DNA of 64,000 bases from Glandiceps talaboti. Its lineage: Eukaryota > Hemichordata > Enteropneusta > Spengelidae. The notes under the pieces are model-generated. The model saw nothing but the letters and a program-made list of their open reading frames with translations, made no database searches and had not been told where the DNA came from. Below are positions 35,148 through 48,025 of this stretch, one piece after another. Numbering within the stretch: the first letter of the stretch is position 1; the number at the start of each line of letters is the position of its first letter. Position numbers and translations under genes: made by a program. The stretch is from assembly GCF_964340395.1 (NCBI RefSeq), contig NC_135555.1, positions 22,367,225 to 22,431,224 on the forward strand, in the 5' to 3' direction.

Positions 35148-38036
35148 GTGTCATTGCTAACCTGGAATGTTCGTGGTTTGAAAAGACATGAAAATAACGA
35201 AGATGTCGTAAATTTTTGTAAAGAGTATGATATAGTTTGTGTCTTGGAAACATTTTGTAAGGAAAACGAAATTAGTTTTTTACATGGCTATCGAGCCTTT
35301 TCTTTTCCAGCAATTAGAAAGTCAGATAGGGGACGTCTTAGTGGCGGTGTTACTATTTATGTTAGACAGGTTCTGGTAGATAAGATTTTGAAGGTTGATG
35401 ACAAGTCGTTAGAAAATTGCGTTTTTCTCACTTTCGACAAAAGTTTATTAAATATTGACAAGGACATCATATTGGGTTGCTGCTATTTTCGGCCGCAAAA
35501 CTCTACAGATGAGATTGAAAAGTTGAGTGACCATCTAACAGATGTGCTGGGTGTAAATTTAGACAAATGTATAATCTTAGCAGGAGATTTTAACGCAAGG
35601 ATTGGTCAATTGAACGATTATATAATCGACGATGCAACTGATCACATTCCTGCATTAGATAATGTACAGTATGTGTCTGACGATTTTTGTCTAAAGACAA
35701 GGCTATAACACCTGCTGGTAAGGCTTTGATTGATTTATGTAAGAAATTTAATATTCATGTTTTGAACGGCAGAATTGGGAAGGATGAAAATGGAAGTTTA
35801 CGTGCAGAGAAAAGAAACAAATTTATCAGAATGTTGTGAGGGAGAAACTCAGGCAAGCTACGAAAGTTGGTTCTTCAAATATTTGGGAAATTCTGAACTC
35901 TTTTATCAAACGTAAAAGTTATGCTTCAAATGATATAAGCTTATATGAGTGGTACGAGTATTTTTGTAATCTTTATTAGCAATGTGGGGATTCAGAGCGT
36001 GGTGATAAAGATTTTCTACAGTCAGTTGATGATACCTTAAAGAATTTGGATTCGTTATTTACTCCAGTTGAAGATGACAATGATCTAAATGCTCCGATCA
36101 CAGAAAATGAAATATTGGCAAGTTTGAAAAGTTTGAAATCTGGAAAGGCTCCTGGTCCTGATGGATTACCTGGTGAATTTTACAAATACTCTGTAGATAT
36201 TATTATGCCTTTTCTTTCTGTCTTATTCAATTCAATTTTTGAATCGGGAAATTTCCCAGATACATGGTCACGAGGGGTCATCATTCCATTGTTTAAGAAA
36301 GGAGACAAGAATGACGTAAACAACTATAGGGGCATATCACTATTGAATGTTCTTGGGAAGATTTTCACGTCTATCTTAAACTCTATGCTATCAAATTGGG
36401 CTGACAGTAACAATATTATTTCCGATTGTCAGGCTGGTTTTCGTAAGAATCATAGCACTGTAGACAACATTTTTGGTTTGCATGCCGTAACTCAAAAATA
36501 TTTAAGTGTCAGAAAAGGCAAATTCTATTGTTTATTTGTTGACTTTTCTAAAGCCTTTGATAAGGAAAACCATTCTTTATTACTGTATAAGCTTTCTGTT
36601 CTTGGTGTTGATGGCAATATGTTTTCCATTTTACGTTCAATGTACTCAAGTGTAAAGTCTTGTGTTAAGGCAGGTGAAATTGCGTTGAGATCTTTTGATT
36701 GTCCAGTTGGTGTTAGACAGGGCTGTATGCTCAGCCCAATTTTATTTACATTTTTTATAGAGGAACTAAATAATATGTTAATTAATTCTGATTCTATTGG
36801 CATTCAATTAACACAGGATTTGCATGACCTTTTCTCATTGTTATATGCAGATGATGTTGTTATTTTTGCGGATACAGTTGTATACTTGCAAAGACTTATC
36901 AATATTTTAGGTCAATTTTGTGAAAAATGGGAAATGAAGGTAAATATGGACAAAACGAAAATTATGATTTTCAGAAAGGGGGACATAGAGCCAAATCGGA
37001 AAAATGGGTTTTGAATGGGCAAATTATTGATGTTGTAAGCTATTACAAATATTTAGGTCTACTTCTCTCCTCCAGAAATACTTGGGGCAAGGCCGTTGCT
37101 ACTTTAGCTGAGCAAGCAAACAAAGCTCTGAATATTTTGTTAATTGCAAGTAAAAGAATTGACGGTTTCCCTTTTGACATACATTTCATGCTGTTTGATA
37201 CAATGATCAAACCCATTATCCTGTACGGCTCTGAAATATGGGGCTATCAGTGTTATGATATTATTGAACATCTTCAGCGTAGATGGTGTAGGGTCTTTCT
37301 GGGCTTGCCACCGAGTGCGACTAACGAGGCAGTTGTAGGAGAGTGTGGACGCGTACCAGTTTTCGTATGGTCACTTAAACGTTGTGTTAATTTTTGGCTT
37401 AAATTAATCGAGCTACCTCCCCATCGATTGCCTCGTCAAGCGTATCTTATGTTATATAATTTAGATTTAATGGGTAGACACAACTGGGTATCCTCTGTTA
37501 AAAATATTTTATATTCTTATGGGTTTGGACACGTATGGCTTTGTCAAGAAGTAGGAAATAAGGATACCTTTATTAGCGAATTTGTAGCAAGAGCACAAGA
37601 CATTTCGAAACAATTATGGTGGACTCATATACAGTCTAAACCTAAATTGCGTACATATGTAAATTTTAAGAGTTTACTTGAACCCGAGAAATATTTGTTT
37701 TTGAACTGTGATTTTAAAGTACGACAGATTATGGCATGTTTTCGGTGTGCATGTTTGCCTTTAGCTATTGAAATAGGTAGACATGAGGGTATAGAAAGTA
37801 CGGCTAGATTTTGTCAAATTTGTAAAAGAAATATGATTGAAGACGAGTACCATTTTTTGTTTGAATGCTTCCTTTATAATGATTTGAGATTGAAATTTAT
37901 TCCAGAGAATTTCATACTGTTTCCTAACCTATGTAAATTTATTGTAAATTCAAAAGATGATGCTGTCCTTAGAAAACTATCAAGTTATATCTATAAGGCT
38001 TTTCAGAGACGTAAAGAAATTTTGTCTTCAAGTTAA
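35148..38036 (+). pseudogene. LINE ORF2: APE endonuclease, reverse transcriptase, Cys/His tail; frameshifted and internally deleted
   Basis: The endonuclease is seen in LLTWNVRGLK, VCVLETFCKEN and ILAGDFNARIG. Its frame breaks near 35690. After GRIGKDENGSLR (about 35810) the C-terminal endonuclease part is missing and the text joins a pre-RT linker that has a stop near 35977. The reverse transcriptase follows from about 36046: SGKAPGPDGLPGEFYK, LFVDFSKAFD, GVRQGCMLSPILF and the catalytic YADD at 36844-36855. A one-base loss in the G run near 36975 shifts frame before YYKYLGLLLS. The end has FCQICKRNMIEDEYHFLFEC, a Cys/His motif of many LINE ORF2 proteins. There is no ATG near its start. The copy cannot encode an intact enzyme. 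Confidence 0.88.
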
Positions 38037-38249
38037 GTGTTGATTCTGATTTTTTATAACTTTACCGTACCTCTGTATGTTTGTATGTAACTGTGCTTTG
38101 ATTTCACTGTAATGTAGATCCCTTGATTTCACGCACTCTGTAACTGAAAGTCATGATCTGACTTTGAATTTTTGTAACCTCCTTGCAAATGGGCCGGAGG
38201 CCTGGAAATGCAATAAAAACTATATATTATTAAGGCTATATATGATATT

Positions 38250-38650
38250 CAAATGACCAGCATGAATGGAATAGACACAACTGTGATTTTCAAGATAAAC
38301 TCCTGTATATAAACAATTACACTCTTTTGGAAAGTACAATTCAACTAAGTGTGGTATCTGATAACAGGAGGTCGTAAAATAGATGTCTTGTATTCAATCT
38401 CAGTCTAAGGTTCAATCCATTGTATTGTAAGATTGTCTATTAAAAATAGTGTTTCTAGTAAGGTCAACTTCACTCAGTCTACATATCGGTGTTATATTTT
38501 ACAACCTCCTGTTATCAGATCACTTGGCGTTGATTGTTTGAATTGGACTTTCCAAAGAGTGTAATTGTTTATAAAACAGGGGTCGAATCAATTGAGTTTA
38601 TCTTGAAAATCACAGTTGTGTCTATTCCTTTCATACTGGTCATTTGAATT
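38250..38650. mobile_element. Palindromic MITE next to LINE 3' end
   Basis: Arms of about 130 bp are inverted copies. The left arm has TTCAAATGACCAG, TTTTCAAGATAAACTC and CCTGTTATCAGAT-complement words, and the right arm reads them back to CTGGTCATTTGAA. It lies in the last RSPRY1 intron, 12 bp beyond the LINE target duplication. Confidence 0.8.
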
Positions 38651-40120
38651 TCATTTAAAGCAACTTAAGGTACAATATGCCTCAGAGATGAATTTCACAT
38701 AAAGATTTTTAACATTTCCCCAATATTTGTCATCAGAAAACTTGCTTGTGGTATTTTTGAAATAATAAAAGAAATTTTGAGGTCTGTCTCTTGTCTTGTT
38801 TTCAATGGGATTGACAATAATAATTTCCCATATAGTTAATGCAGTATTTGGTGGCCATATTGGATTTGGTGGCCATATTGGATTTTAAAATGGCAATTTT
38901 TTACATCATTTTGACCTCTATTGTATCTACATGTACTTGTAAGGTGACCCCAACTCTTAATTTTAACTATGGGTTGGACATTTCTTGAACAGATTAACAG
39001 TAAAGGTTTATTTCTATGGCCCATTTCACATTAAGTCTCCTTCCCCACCAGTGTTCAATTCACTTGGTATTTCATATAATACAGATATAAATAAAGTGTA
39101 TGGGTAGACAACTTTTGTAATTTTCAAAGTTGACTCACAATGCTTGTTATTACAAAAGAATATTGACAATGTTTTTTTCTACGTAGGACACAAGTAAAAT
39201 CTTTGAGAGTAATTGAAGTAGCAAAATTTGGAAATACGATAAAACTGATACTACTTACTTGTGCTCACATGGTTTTAACATTGTATTTGCCATTTTGTCA
39301 AAACAGAGATTGCAGGCACCTTCACTCACACTGATATGCCGTAATAAGGCTAGCTTCTTGTGCCTGTAAGGTGGTAATGATAGAGCAAACAAATATAACA
39401 TAAAATCAGTACTTATACATTGTACCAAATAAACAAATGGTCAAATTGAAAGAACATACAAAACTCCCAACTCTGAAATACGACTCTGGTAGCCGAGGCT
39501 TCAGTTTACTAAGATAGATATAAACTAAAAGTAATATTGTTTGATGTGGTAGATTACACAAGTGGCTGATAGTGGTTCCTCTGTTGTGCAATTCTAATCA
39601 TCCTGTGATCAAGATAGTGTAAACAGTGGAAGTCCTAAAACTGTACACTGCAGGTTTATAAAACTAGCTTTCAGAGAGCTGTCCTACCAAAACGAACAGA
39701 CATTCAATAGCTTATCACTGTCGTATCAACATGTTGTGACATATAGACATCAAATCACAGCAAATCACAGCTACAGTCTAGGAGTTGTTTACTTGGCTTT
39801 TCAGTCATAACATTGTAGGAATTTTCGAAAGTGTTGTGCAGTAAATAAGAATTTCTTTTGTCAGGAATTATAATTCTTGTGTATATACTGGTAAGGATCA
39901 GGAACATTGGAATATCTATTTCTCCTCTCTGACTGTGTGCTGAGCTTGCTGACAAACAGACAAGTGACATATACTATACAAATGACAAGTTCAAGTCCAT
40001 CTCACCCAAACCACTTTGCCGGGAGTTGGATTACATCGGAATTAAGTTGAGTCGATTACTGAGCAATAACAACATAACACTCAGCAAAATGTATCGAAAT
40101 GGGTTCAAATTTGGTGCAGG

Positions 40121-40250
40121 AAGTACTTACTTTGTTAAATAGATTCAAAGTTGACCCAGGAAGTACTTACTTTGTTAAATAGATTCAAAGTTGACCCAGG
40201 AAGTACTTACTTTGCTAAATGGATTCAAAGTTGACCCAGGAAGTACTTAC
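40121..40250 (-). repeat. 40-bp tandem repeat made from the RSPRY1 splice donor
   Basis: AAGTACTTAC occurs at 40121, 40161, 40201 and 40241, exactly 40 bp apart, with near-identical spacers (GATTCAAAGTTGACCCAGG). On the minus strand each unit begins GTAAGTACTT. Only the copy at 40241-40250 abuts the exon (CCAAG/GTAAGT). Confidence 0.92.
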
Positions 40251-40790
40251 CTTGGTAGAATAACCCTGTCTTCATCACCTAGTAATGCATGATCATTAAA
40301 ACTGTTAAATTTCTGTGATGGTGGGAATTTATAAGGCATCATAATTAAATTCACACTGTTGAAAGGACATAAAACTAGCTGCTGCAAAGAAGCCAATACT
40401 GCAATCAAAACAGAAATGTCTTGTTAGCTTAGTATCTAGTATCTAAAATACACAACTCTCTGGTTTGAACACAATGCTATATTTGAATAAGTAAACAAGA
40501 CAGGCTAGAGGTTCTAGTCAAAAAGTTTTTAGTAATACTTGCTGTGTATGATTGGTTTAAGCAATTTTCAACTTTAAGTTATTCAATAGGGTCTCTGCGT
40601 TCATCACTTTGTCTTCAAGTAGAGATTTGTGAAAGACTTTTTCCATTACAGACTCTAACTTCATGCAAACATGCAAAATTGGAAACATCAGCTGGAATCT
40701 GAGATGAGTGTATATTCCTTGAAAGATACACACATGAAATTTATGTATAACAAAATCTAGTGTAAAATGTCTGGCCACTTTGTATTCATG

Positions 40791-42690
40791 TATGCAATTA
40801 TTATTAATTATTATTAACTTTATTGCCATAAGTATAAGTATAAAATTATACAATGGAATTCGCTTTGGTTATACGTAGCTCGGTTAAAACACAAACAGTG
40901 TGGATATGAATAACTATTAAAAGTGGAAAATATGTACATATACGCTAAAACGCTAAGACAAATTACGAATCATTTAAAATACGAACTGACAGAGGATAAA
41001 AACTATTTTTGAAGCGATTTGTTTTGGTTTTGATTGATCTATATCGAGTACCAGAGGGCAGCAGTTCGAACAATGTGTGGGCTGGATGGTTTATGTCCTT
41101 AATTACAGATTTTGTTTTCCTGGTGACGCGTGAATTAAAAAGTGACTCAAGAGATGGAAGTCCTATACCAATAATACGTGATGCCGTTCTCACAATTCTA
41201 TTTAACTTAGCACGATCCTTATGAGTAGTGTTTCCATACCAGACTGTGATTGAGAATGTCAGAACACTCTCAACCACAGCCCGGTAGAATTTCTTTAAAA
41301 TAGCTTGACTGACACCAAAGCTCTTTAAACGGCGTAGAAAGAAAAGGCGTTGTTGGGCCTTTTTTACAATGTGATCAACATTTTTCTCCCACTTTAAATC
41401 CTCTGAGATAAGTGACCCGAGAAATTTAAACGTATCTACGATTTCTACCTCTTTTCCATGAATATTCAGGGGTGTGTGATACATTCTCTTTTTCCTAAAA
41501 TCTACGATAATTTCTTTTGTCTTATCAACATTCAACTCAAGGTTATTATCGGCACACCAACCAACAATTCTGTCCACCTGGTCTCGGTATGCTGTCTCGT
41601 TGTCATATTGAATAAGACCCACAATTGATGTGTCGTCAGCGAATTTAAAAATCAAAGAATCGCTAGCAGATGAGGCACAATCATGGGTAACGAGAGAATA
41701 CAGCATGGGAGAAAGAACGCAGCCCTGGGGAGCACCTGTATTTAAAATGATTGGTTCCGAAAAGAAAGAACCCGTCTTAACCACCTGGGGTCTATTTGAT
41801 AGAAAGTCAAAAATCCAATTGCATAGAGAACTATTGAGACCAAGAGACAGTAGTTTGTTGTGAAGATTTGCTGGAATTATGGTATTGAAAGCCGAGCTAT
41901 AGTCAATAAAAAGTATTCTGACATAAGAATTTACCTTTTCAAGGTGGTTGATCGCATAATGAAGGGCCAAAGACACAGCATCTTCGACCGAACGATTTGG
42001 ACGGTAAGCAAATTGATATGGGTCGAATGAAGGAGGGAGACTAGATTTAATAACTTTCAGTACTAAACGTTCAAATACTTTCATTACAACTGAGGTTAGA
42101 GCAACGGGTCTGTAATCATTGAGTTGGGAGATAGTGGCTTTCTTAGGGACAGGTATGATTATTGACTTTTTAAATATACTAGGAACCTTACTAGTACTTA
42201 GAGACCTATTAAAAATGTCAGCGAAGATACATGAAAGTTGACTCGAGCAAGCCCGTAATAGACGAGGTGACACCTCATCTGGGCCAGCTGCTTTACGTAC
42301 GTTCAACTTCGCAAAAATGTGCCTTACATCATCGTCCGATACCGAAAAGGCCCCAGAACCAGACATGTCAATATTAGGATAAACAGTTTGCTTGTCGAAG
42401 CGGCTAAAGAAAATGTTTAGTTCGTTTGCAAGTTTTTGATCGTTCAAAGTATCCGACTTGGATTTAGACTTGTAGTTCAGTATTCGTTGAAGACCTTGCC
42501 ACAAATCTCTTGTGTTGCTTGTTGTTAGATTGACTTCAAGTTTATCCTTGTACGCCCGTTTGGCTTGTTTTATTGCATTCCGCAGGTCATATTTGGCCTT
42601 TTTGTATTGTTGATCGTCTTTCGACTGATATGCCACCTGTTTAGCTATGATTTTTTGTCTAATGTTCTTGTCAAACCAATGTCAAAGCAA
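40791..42690 (-). mobile_element. 5'-truncated LINE of L2/Rex1 type in RSPRY1 intron
   Basis: The minus-strand reading ends with GGCAATAAAGTTAATAATAAT, a typical non-LTR 3' tail, and starts abruptly inside ORF2 near 42690. The flanks share TGTATTCA (40781-40788 and 42691-42698), a possible 8-bp target duplication. It lies in sense orientation between RSPRY1 exons 42830-42932 and 40251-40398. Confidence 0.85.
40963..42681 (-). pseudogene. Reverse transcriptase of truncated LINE (ORF2 C-terminal two thirds, open frame)
   Basis: The frame is open from about 42681 to the stop at 40963-40965, over 570 codons. It encodes the pre-RT linker and a full reverse transcriptase: NDYRPVALTSVVMKVFERLV, FAYRPNRSVEDAVSLALH, ILFIDYSSAFNTI, GAPQGCVLSPMLYSL, the catalytic KFADDTSIVG, and TFKFLGSLIS. 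No endonuclease remains, so it cannot move by itself. The absence of stops suggests a young insertion. The clade is inferred from the THDC and FADD wording common to fish and invertebrate L2/Rex1 elements. Confidence 0.87.
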
Positions 42691-42828
42691 TGTATTCAAA
42701 TGTCATGATAATGACAGAATTTCAATGGAGATCATTCACTGGCCTCTGATTGTGCACTGTGTCAAATGTTGTAATTCTATTCTGTTCTTACAGTCCTACC
42801 ACTTGCAATACAAATGAAATTTCTCTTA

Positions 42829-43401
<573 letters not shown>

Positions 43402-43604
43402 TTATCAAGGAATTATTGAATATATCTATGACATTAAGTGCAGAGAGATATCACTGTCCACTAATTTACCATTTAGTTTAGTTAAGTTTAGTTCAGGTTA
43501 AGTTTAAGTTTAGGTATTTAGGTATGAAAAACTTGTCTGGCAGAGCTATAGAAAAAAAAACTGATCAAAAGAATAATCCTATGTTACTATGGAAACAACT
43601 GTTA

Positions 43605-43840
<236 letters not shown>

Positions 43841-44539
43841 CGGTACGGTAATGTATATACAGCAAGTAGTAAGACAGCTTGAATTGTTTCCAAAAAGTTG
43901 GGTGTATTTTTCATGTGATGAAGAATAAGAGAAAGTTACAGTTATTGTGACATTACAGTATATTCATCATCATAAAACCACACACCTATTCATTGCTGCA
44001 AAGGTACAACATGTGCCACCGTGAGACAAGTTTTCATTGCGTCACTAGGAAAATACACTCTGTCTGATGAGAATTGTTATTCCTACTTACCTCCAAACCA
44101 TTGGGGGATATCTTGAGATATTCACTCACATCGTTACTATTTAACATGGCATTACAACCTGCCAAGTCAAGTGTTTCATATGTGTATGCTCTACCATCCA
44201 TTACAACTGAAATTACAAGAATAACATACAGTTTAACAAAAAGAATCAAAGGTAAGTACCCATCAATACTTACATATATCTACTGTCTCTGCATTTTAGT
44301 TACATGGTAAAACAAATTTTGAAATACATTTGTAGATTTCTATCTATGAATTCTAAACAAGAATTAATGTAGCAGCTATTTCTGTTGGCTTTCAGTTTCA
44401 GGAAATAATTGCTACATAACAGCCCTCAGGGTAATAAAATGAAATGGCAACACTTTATTGCCTCAGTTGCTGTTCTAGTAGCAGTAGATGGTTATAACAG
44501 CAGTTTTACTGTCTGTACACAGTGGGAGTATAATTGAGA

Positions 44540-44925
44540 ACAAAGTCTTGTTTATGTTTGGACAGGAAGCTATTTACAAACAGGCTGTACTGAGAACAAA
44601 TGTTAGTTGTATCTACCCAAACAAGTGAAGTGGACATCTTAAAATAGTACATGAAAATGATGAATAAAGCAGATGTACTGTTTTTGTATTTTGAACTAAC
44701 CCTTGCTTTGTATGTGGCTAAAATAGATATTTATTTCTCTATCTCATAGACAAGGAGTATGTATTCTGGTGAAAGCTTTTTCTTTCTTTTTTCTCTCTAC
44801 TTAAAACTTTCAAGTATGATGTAATTTTTTGTCTTGACACGGATGTATTAGTAATCATCCATAGTCTTGGGTTGACTTGTTCTCAGTGCAGTCTGCATAG
44901 AAAATAGCTTCCTGTCTCTACAAAC
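44540..44925. mobile_element. Inverted-repeat element
   Basis: GACAGGAAGCTATTT and TACTGAGAACAA on the left are mirrored by TTGTTCTCAGTGCAG and AAATAGCTTCCTGTC on the right. The ends are imprecise. Confidence 0.55.
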
Positions 44926-45149
44926 ACAGAGAGTTACTAAACTCATATAAGATTACAAAAACATATTACCTATCCACTATGTTGTAAACATGGAAATTTT
45001 CACCAAAGACAAAATATGAAGGTGAAATTTCTTGACCATTGTACTGGGCTTAGTAACGTGCAAAAATTAGACTATAGGAACTGGTGAACACCTTTCAATC
45101 GCAAAAATTTCTTAAAAATATCTAAGTTTAAGTTTATACTTTATAGTCA

Positions 45150-45298
45150 GTGTTTTTTGCTAAGGTTAGGGAACCCCAATAACAGAAATGTGGAAATTGT
45201 AAAAGTTGTAAAGTTTTCCATACAATCTACCTTAATTTTGTTTGCGATCTCTGGTAAAATGAGGGGAACCTCCGATAGATTTTACCTGCTTACCACCC
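45150..45298. mobile_element. Family B MITE, interrupted copy
   Basis: TTTTTTGCTAAGG opens the copy, and TCTGGTAAAATGAGGGGAAC with TTTACCTGCTTACCACCCTT follows as in 20262-20442. The right end is cut at TTAA by the element at 45303-45604, and the remaining terminal TTAGCAAAAA follows at 45605. Confidence 0.65.
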
Positions 45299-45302
45299 TT
45301 AA

Positions 45303-45604
45303 AAGTCACCATATGGATGAAGATTGGGGGTATTTATTTTGGATTTTTATGGCTTCCTACTTGGAAAATCACTGTGAAACAACATTAACAAAGTCCTTGT
45401 TTGCAACTCATTAATTAATGTGTACGTACAATAATGAATATTTTTACACATTTAAAAAATAAACCTTTTTGCTCTGTATTAAGTTACAAATACAGACTTT
45501 GTCAGTGTTGATTCACATTGATTTTCAAGTAGGAAGCCATGATAAAATTGTTTTATAAATTAAAAATCCAAAATAAATACCCAATCCTCATCCATATGAC
45601 CACT
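45303..45604. mobile_element. TTAA-flanked palindromic MITE, copy 1
   Basis: The arms begin with AAGTCACCATATGGATGA and end with TCATCCATATGACCACT, flanked by TTAA (45299-45302) and TTAG (45605-45608). Inner arms share GGCTTCCTACTTG and AACAAGGACTT-type words. TTAA sites suggest mobilisation by a piggyBac-type transposase. Confidence 0.75.
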
Positions 45605-45857
45605 TTAGCAAAAATATTGATCGTAAATATTGATTAGATATCACCTTTAGTGGAATTATTCCATCATGGTATCTGTAAATAATGTAACATTCTCTTTTTT
45701 AGTGAGAGGGAAAAATTACTATGGTTTCATAGCGAGACTTGTGTCACATTTTGGAATGTTATTTTTTTTATAAACTTACTATTATTGTAAATTATCAGTG
45801 ATTTTGTCAACTTTATACTCTTCAAAGCATTTTTTTTATCATTTACTAACATTTCAC

Positions 45858-46449
45858 GTCGCACTGTACACTATCTTACCCACAACTCTCTCTGATTGGT
45901 ATGCTTGGAAGTTCCTTATTTTATAACATCATCAATAACCCATATTTGTCAACATTTTAAGCATCGTAATTACATTTAATCAATATGCAACAAAAGTGCA
46001 TCTAGGAATCAAAAATAAAGTTCTAAATTATGCATAAAATGTGCTAACAACTAAATGAAACATGTACTGTGAATAAAACACTTTTCAATGTCAAAGTATC
46101 ACTAACTTGGGTAGACAGTGTGTATGATGAGTTTTAATATGTAAAGTTCTTTTGTCATACCTATTCAAATAAATCTATATCTTTGGCAAAGTCATAACAG
46201 GTGCATATATTTTCCTTAGTTTCATAGAAAATATTTTGCATATCTTTCAAGAAAATCTGTTGACAAATTTCTAAAATTGCTACTTCTACAATAAATCATT
46301 GATACCAGAACCAATGAAAATATGTATTCAGAAACTCATCAGTGTCAATCTACGTTTTGAAAATGGCAAAAATGTTTTTACAAAATCCTGTACACAGGTG
46401 AGATTTGTATAAATCAGAGAGAGTTGTGAGTAAAATATTGTACAGTGCG
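45858..46449. mobile_element. MITE with 40-bp inverted ends
   Basis: GTCGCACTGTACACTATCTT and ACAACTCTCTCTGAT on the left are mirrored by ATCAGAGAGAGTTGT and GTACAGTGCGTC on the right. No open frame of interest is inside. Confidence 0.65.
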
Positions 46450-46524
46450 TCGTTTGTGTTTGTACAACATCATTGCTAGATTGAAATATTTGTCACTGCA
46501 ACCACTGTGACCTGGTTTGAATAT

Positions 46525-46905
46525 GAATGCAGATGTACAACTACTGACATCAGACCACAGACAAACAGAACCTGTTACAAACAGGGAAAGTAAACAAATG
46601 ATAACACTTGGCACAGCATACTTGAAGTACAGAGACTTGTATTACATTCCATCATTTGATAAGAACAGTTTTACGGCCACTTTACCTATTAGCTGAGTTC
46701 ACAAACAAATGTACAGTTCTCATGGCATTTCATGTACACATAAAGAGGCCATTAAACTTTTCTTTTCAAACCATGGTGTGTAATACAAGTCTCTGTTATT
46801 CCAACATTCTCAACCAAGGTTATTAATCCAATTCATTTGTTTACTTTCCTTGTTTATAAGAGGTTCAGTTCGTCCACCATCTGATGTCAGTAGTTGTATA
46901 TGTGA
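46525..46905. mobile_element. Palindromic element
   Basis: TACAACTACTGACATCAGA and GGGAAAGTAAACAAATGA are mirrored by TCATTTGTTTACTTTCC and TCTGATGTCAGTAGTTGTA. An inner pair AGAGACTTGTATTACA / TGTAATACAAGTCTCT is exact. Confidence 0.7.
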
Positions 46906-47014
46906 AAAAGATGTAAATACAGTGGTATGATACACATCGTCAAGTTATCACCATAACAATAGCTAATACCACTGGTATTAGTAGGAAATGCAACTCAATG
47001 CTACTGTACCTTGA

Positions 47015-47445
47015 TACTTAGGAACGATCGCACAATGTCACACAAGCTCAATAAACAAACTTTTTTCGTTTAGAGGATTCTGGCACCAATACGATTGTTG
47101 AACTTCATTTTTGCACTTCGAACCAAATTTTGAAAACAGGTTCTGTATTTACTACCGACATGTTGATATCTATATTTTTACAATTGACTTCTAATGTGAG
47201 ATACATTGTTGGGTTTGAACATTTCCAGTAGTATTTTAAAGTGTTTGCCATCATGTTTTACATTGCATCGATCGTAGTAGTGTGACCGCTACAGTTGTCA
47301 TTGTGGTTTACATCATATATAAACATGACAGTGTCGCACTTGTGAATGTTCTGTTAGGGGAGGGAAGAAAGGGGTTTTGTCCTAAACGAATAAAGTTCAT
47401 TTATTGAGCTTGTGCAACATTGTGCAATCATCCCTTAGGCACATA
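47015..47445. mobile_element. Inverted-repeat MITE
   Basis: CGCACAATGTCACACAAGCT and CAATAAACAAACTT on the left are mirrored by AAGTTCATTTATTGAGCTTG and CAACATTGTGCAATCAT on the right. Confidence 0.65.
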
Positions 47446-47681
47446 ATCTTTAGTGAACAAAAATGAATTTTTCAATTTTCATCGTAGCACACTTTGAAAC
47501 ACACGTCTTTCTACTTTCTCTACAAATATTGTCCTCTCAACAATGTTGTAGTCAATGTTTCCAGATTCAAATACACACACTTTTAATGGTGCATTTTTGT
47601 AAATAAGTAAAGGTAAAATAAAGACAGATTTATGTTATCAGGTGTGAATCAATGCATTAACTTACATATTGTGACTTTTAA

Positions 47682-48025
47682 AGTGGCCATATGGATGAGG
47701 ATTGGATATTTATTTTGGATTTTTAATTTTTGAAACAACGTTATCATGGCTTCCTACTTGAAAAAAATCAATGTGAAACAACATATGCCAAAGCCTTGTT
47801 TGTAACTCAATAATTAAAAAGACTGATAAGTGTGTAAAAGTATTTGTTATTGTACGTACAAACTTTTTTTACACATTTTTTATAGCTATTTACATTATAT
47901 TGAGTTACAAACAAGGACTTGGTCTATGTTGTTTCACATTGATTTTTCAAGTAGGATGCCATGATAAAATTGTCTTATAATTTGATAATCAAAACTGAAT
48001 ACCCAATTGTCATCCATATGCCACT
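47682..48025. mobile_element. TTAA-flanked palindromic MITE, copy 2
   Basis: Starts AAGTGGCCATATGGATGAGG directly after TTAA (47678-47681). The right end CATCCATATGCCACT is followed by a degraded ATAA. The inner arms match copies 1 and 3, and GTACGTAC sits near the middle. Confidence 0.8.

Larger units (their letters stand above)
34126..38224 (+). mobile_element. APE-type non-LTR retrotransposon with 2A-like N-terminus
   Basis: A 14-bp target duplication TATTATTAAGGCTA is at 34112-34125 and 38225-38238. The element therefore starts six bases before the ORF1 ATG and ends after the tail GGCCTGGAAATGCAATAAAA. ORF1 and an endonuclease/reverse-transcriptase ORF2 are present but broken. It is inserted antisense in the last RSPRY1 intron. 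The clade is not assigned; a CR1/L2-like group is likely from its APE endonuclease and CxxC..H..C tail. Either it has a very short 5' leader or it is slightly 5'-truncated. Confidence 0.92.
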
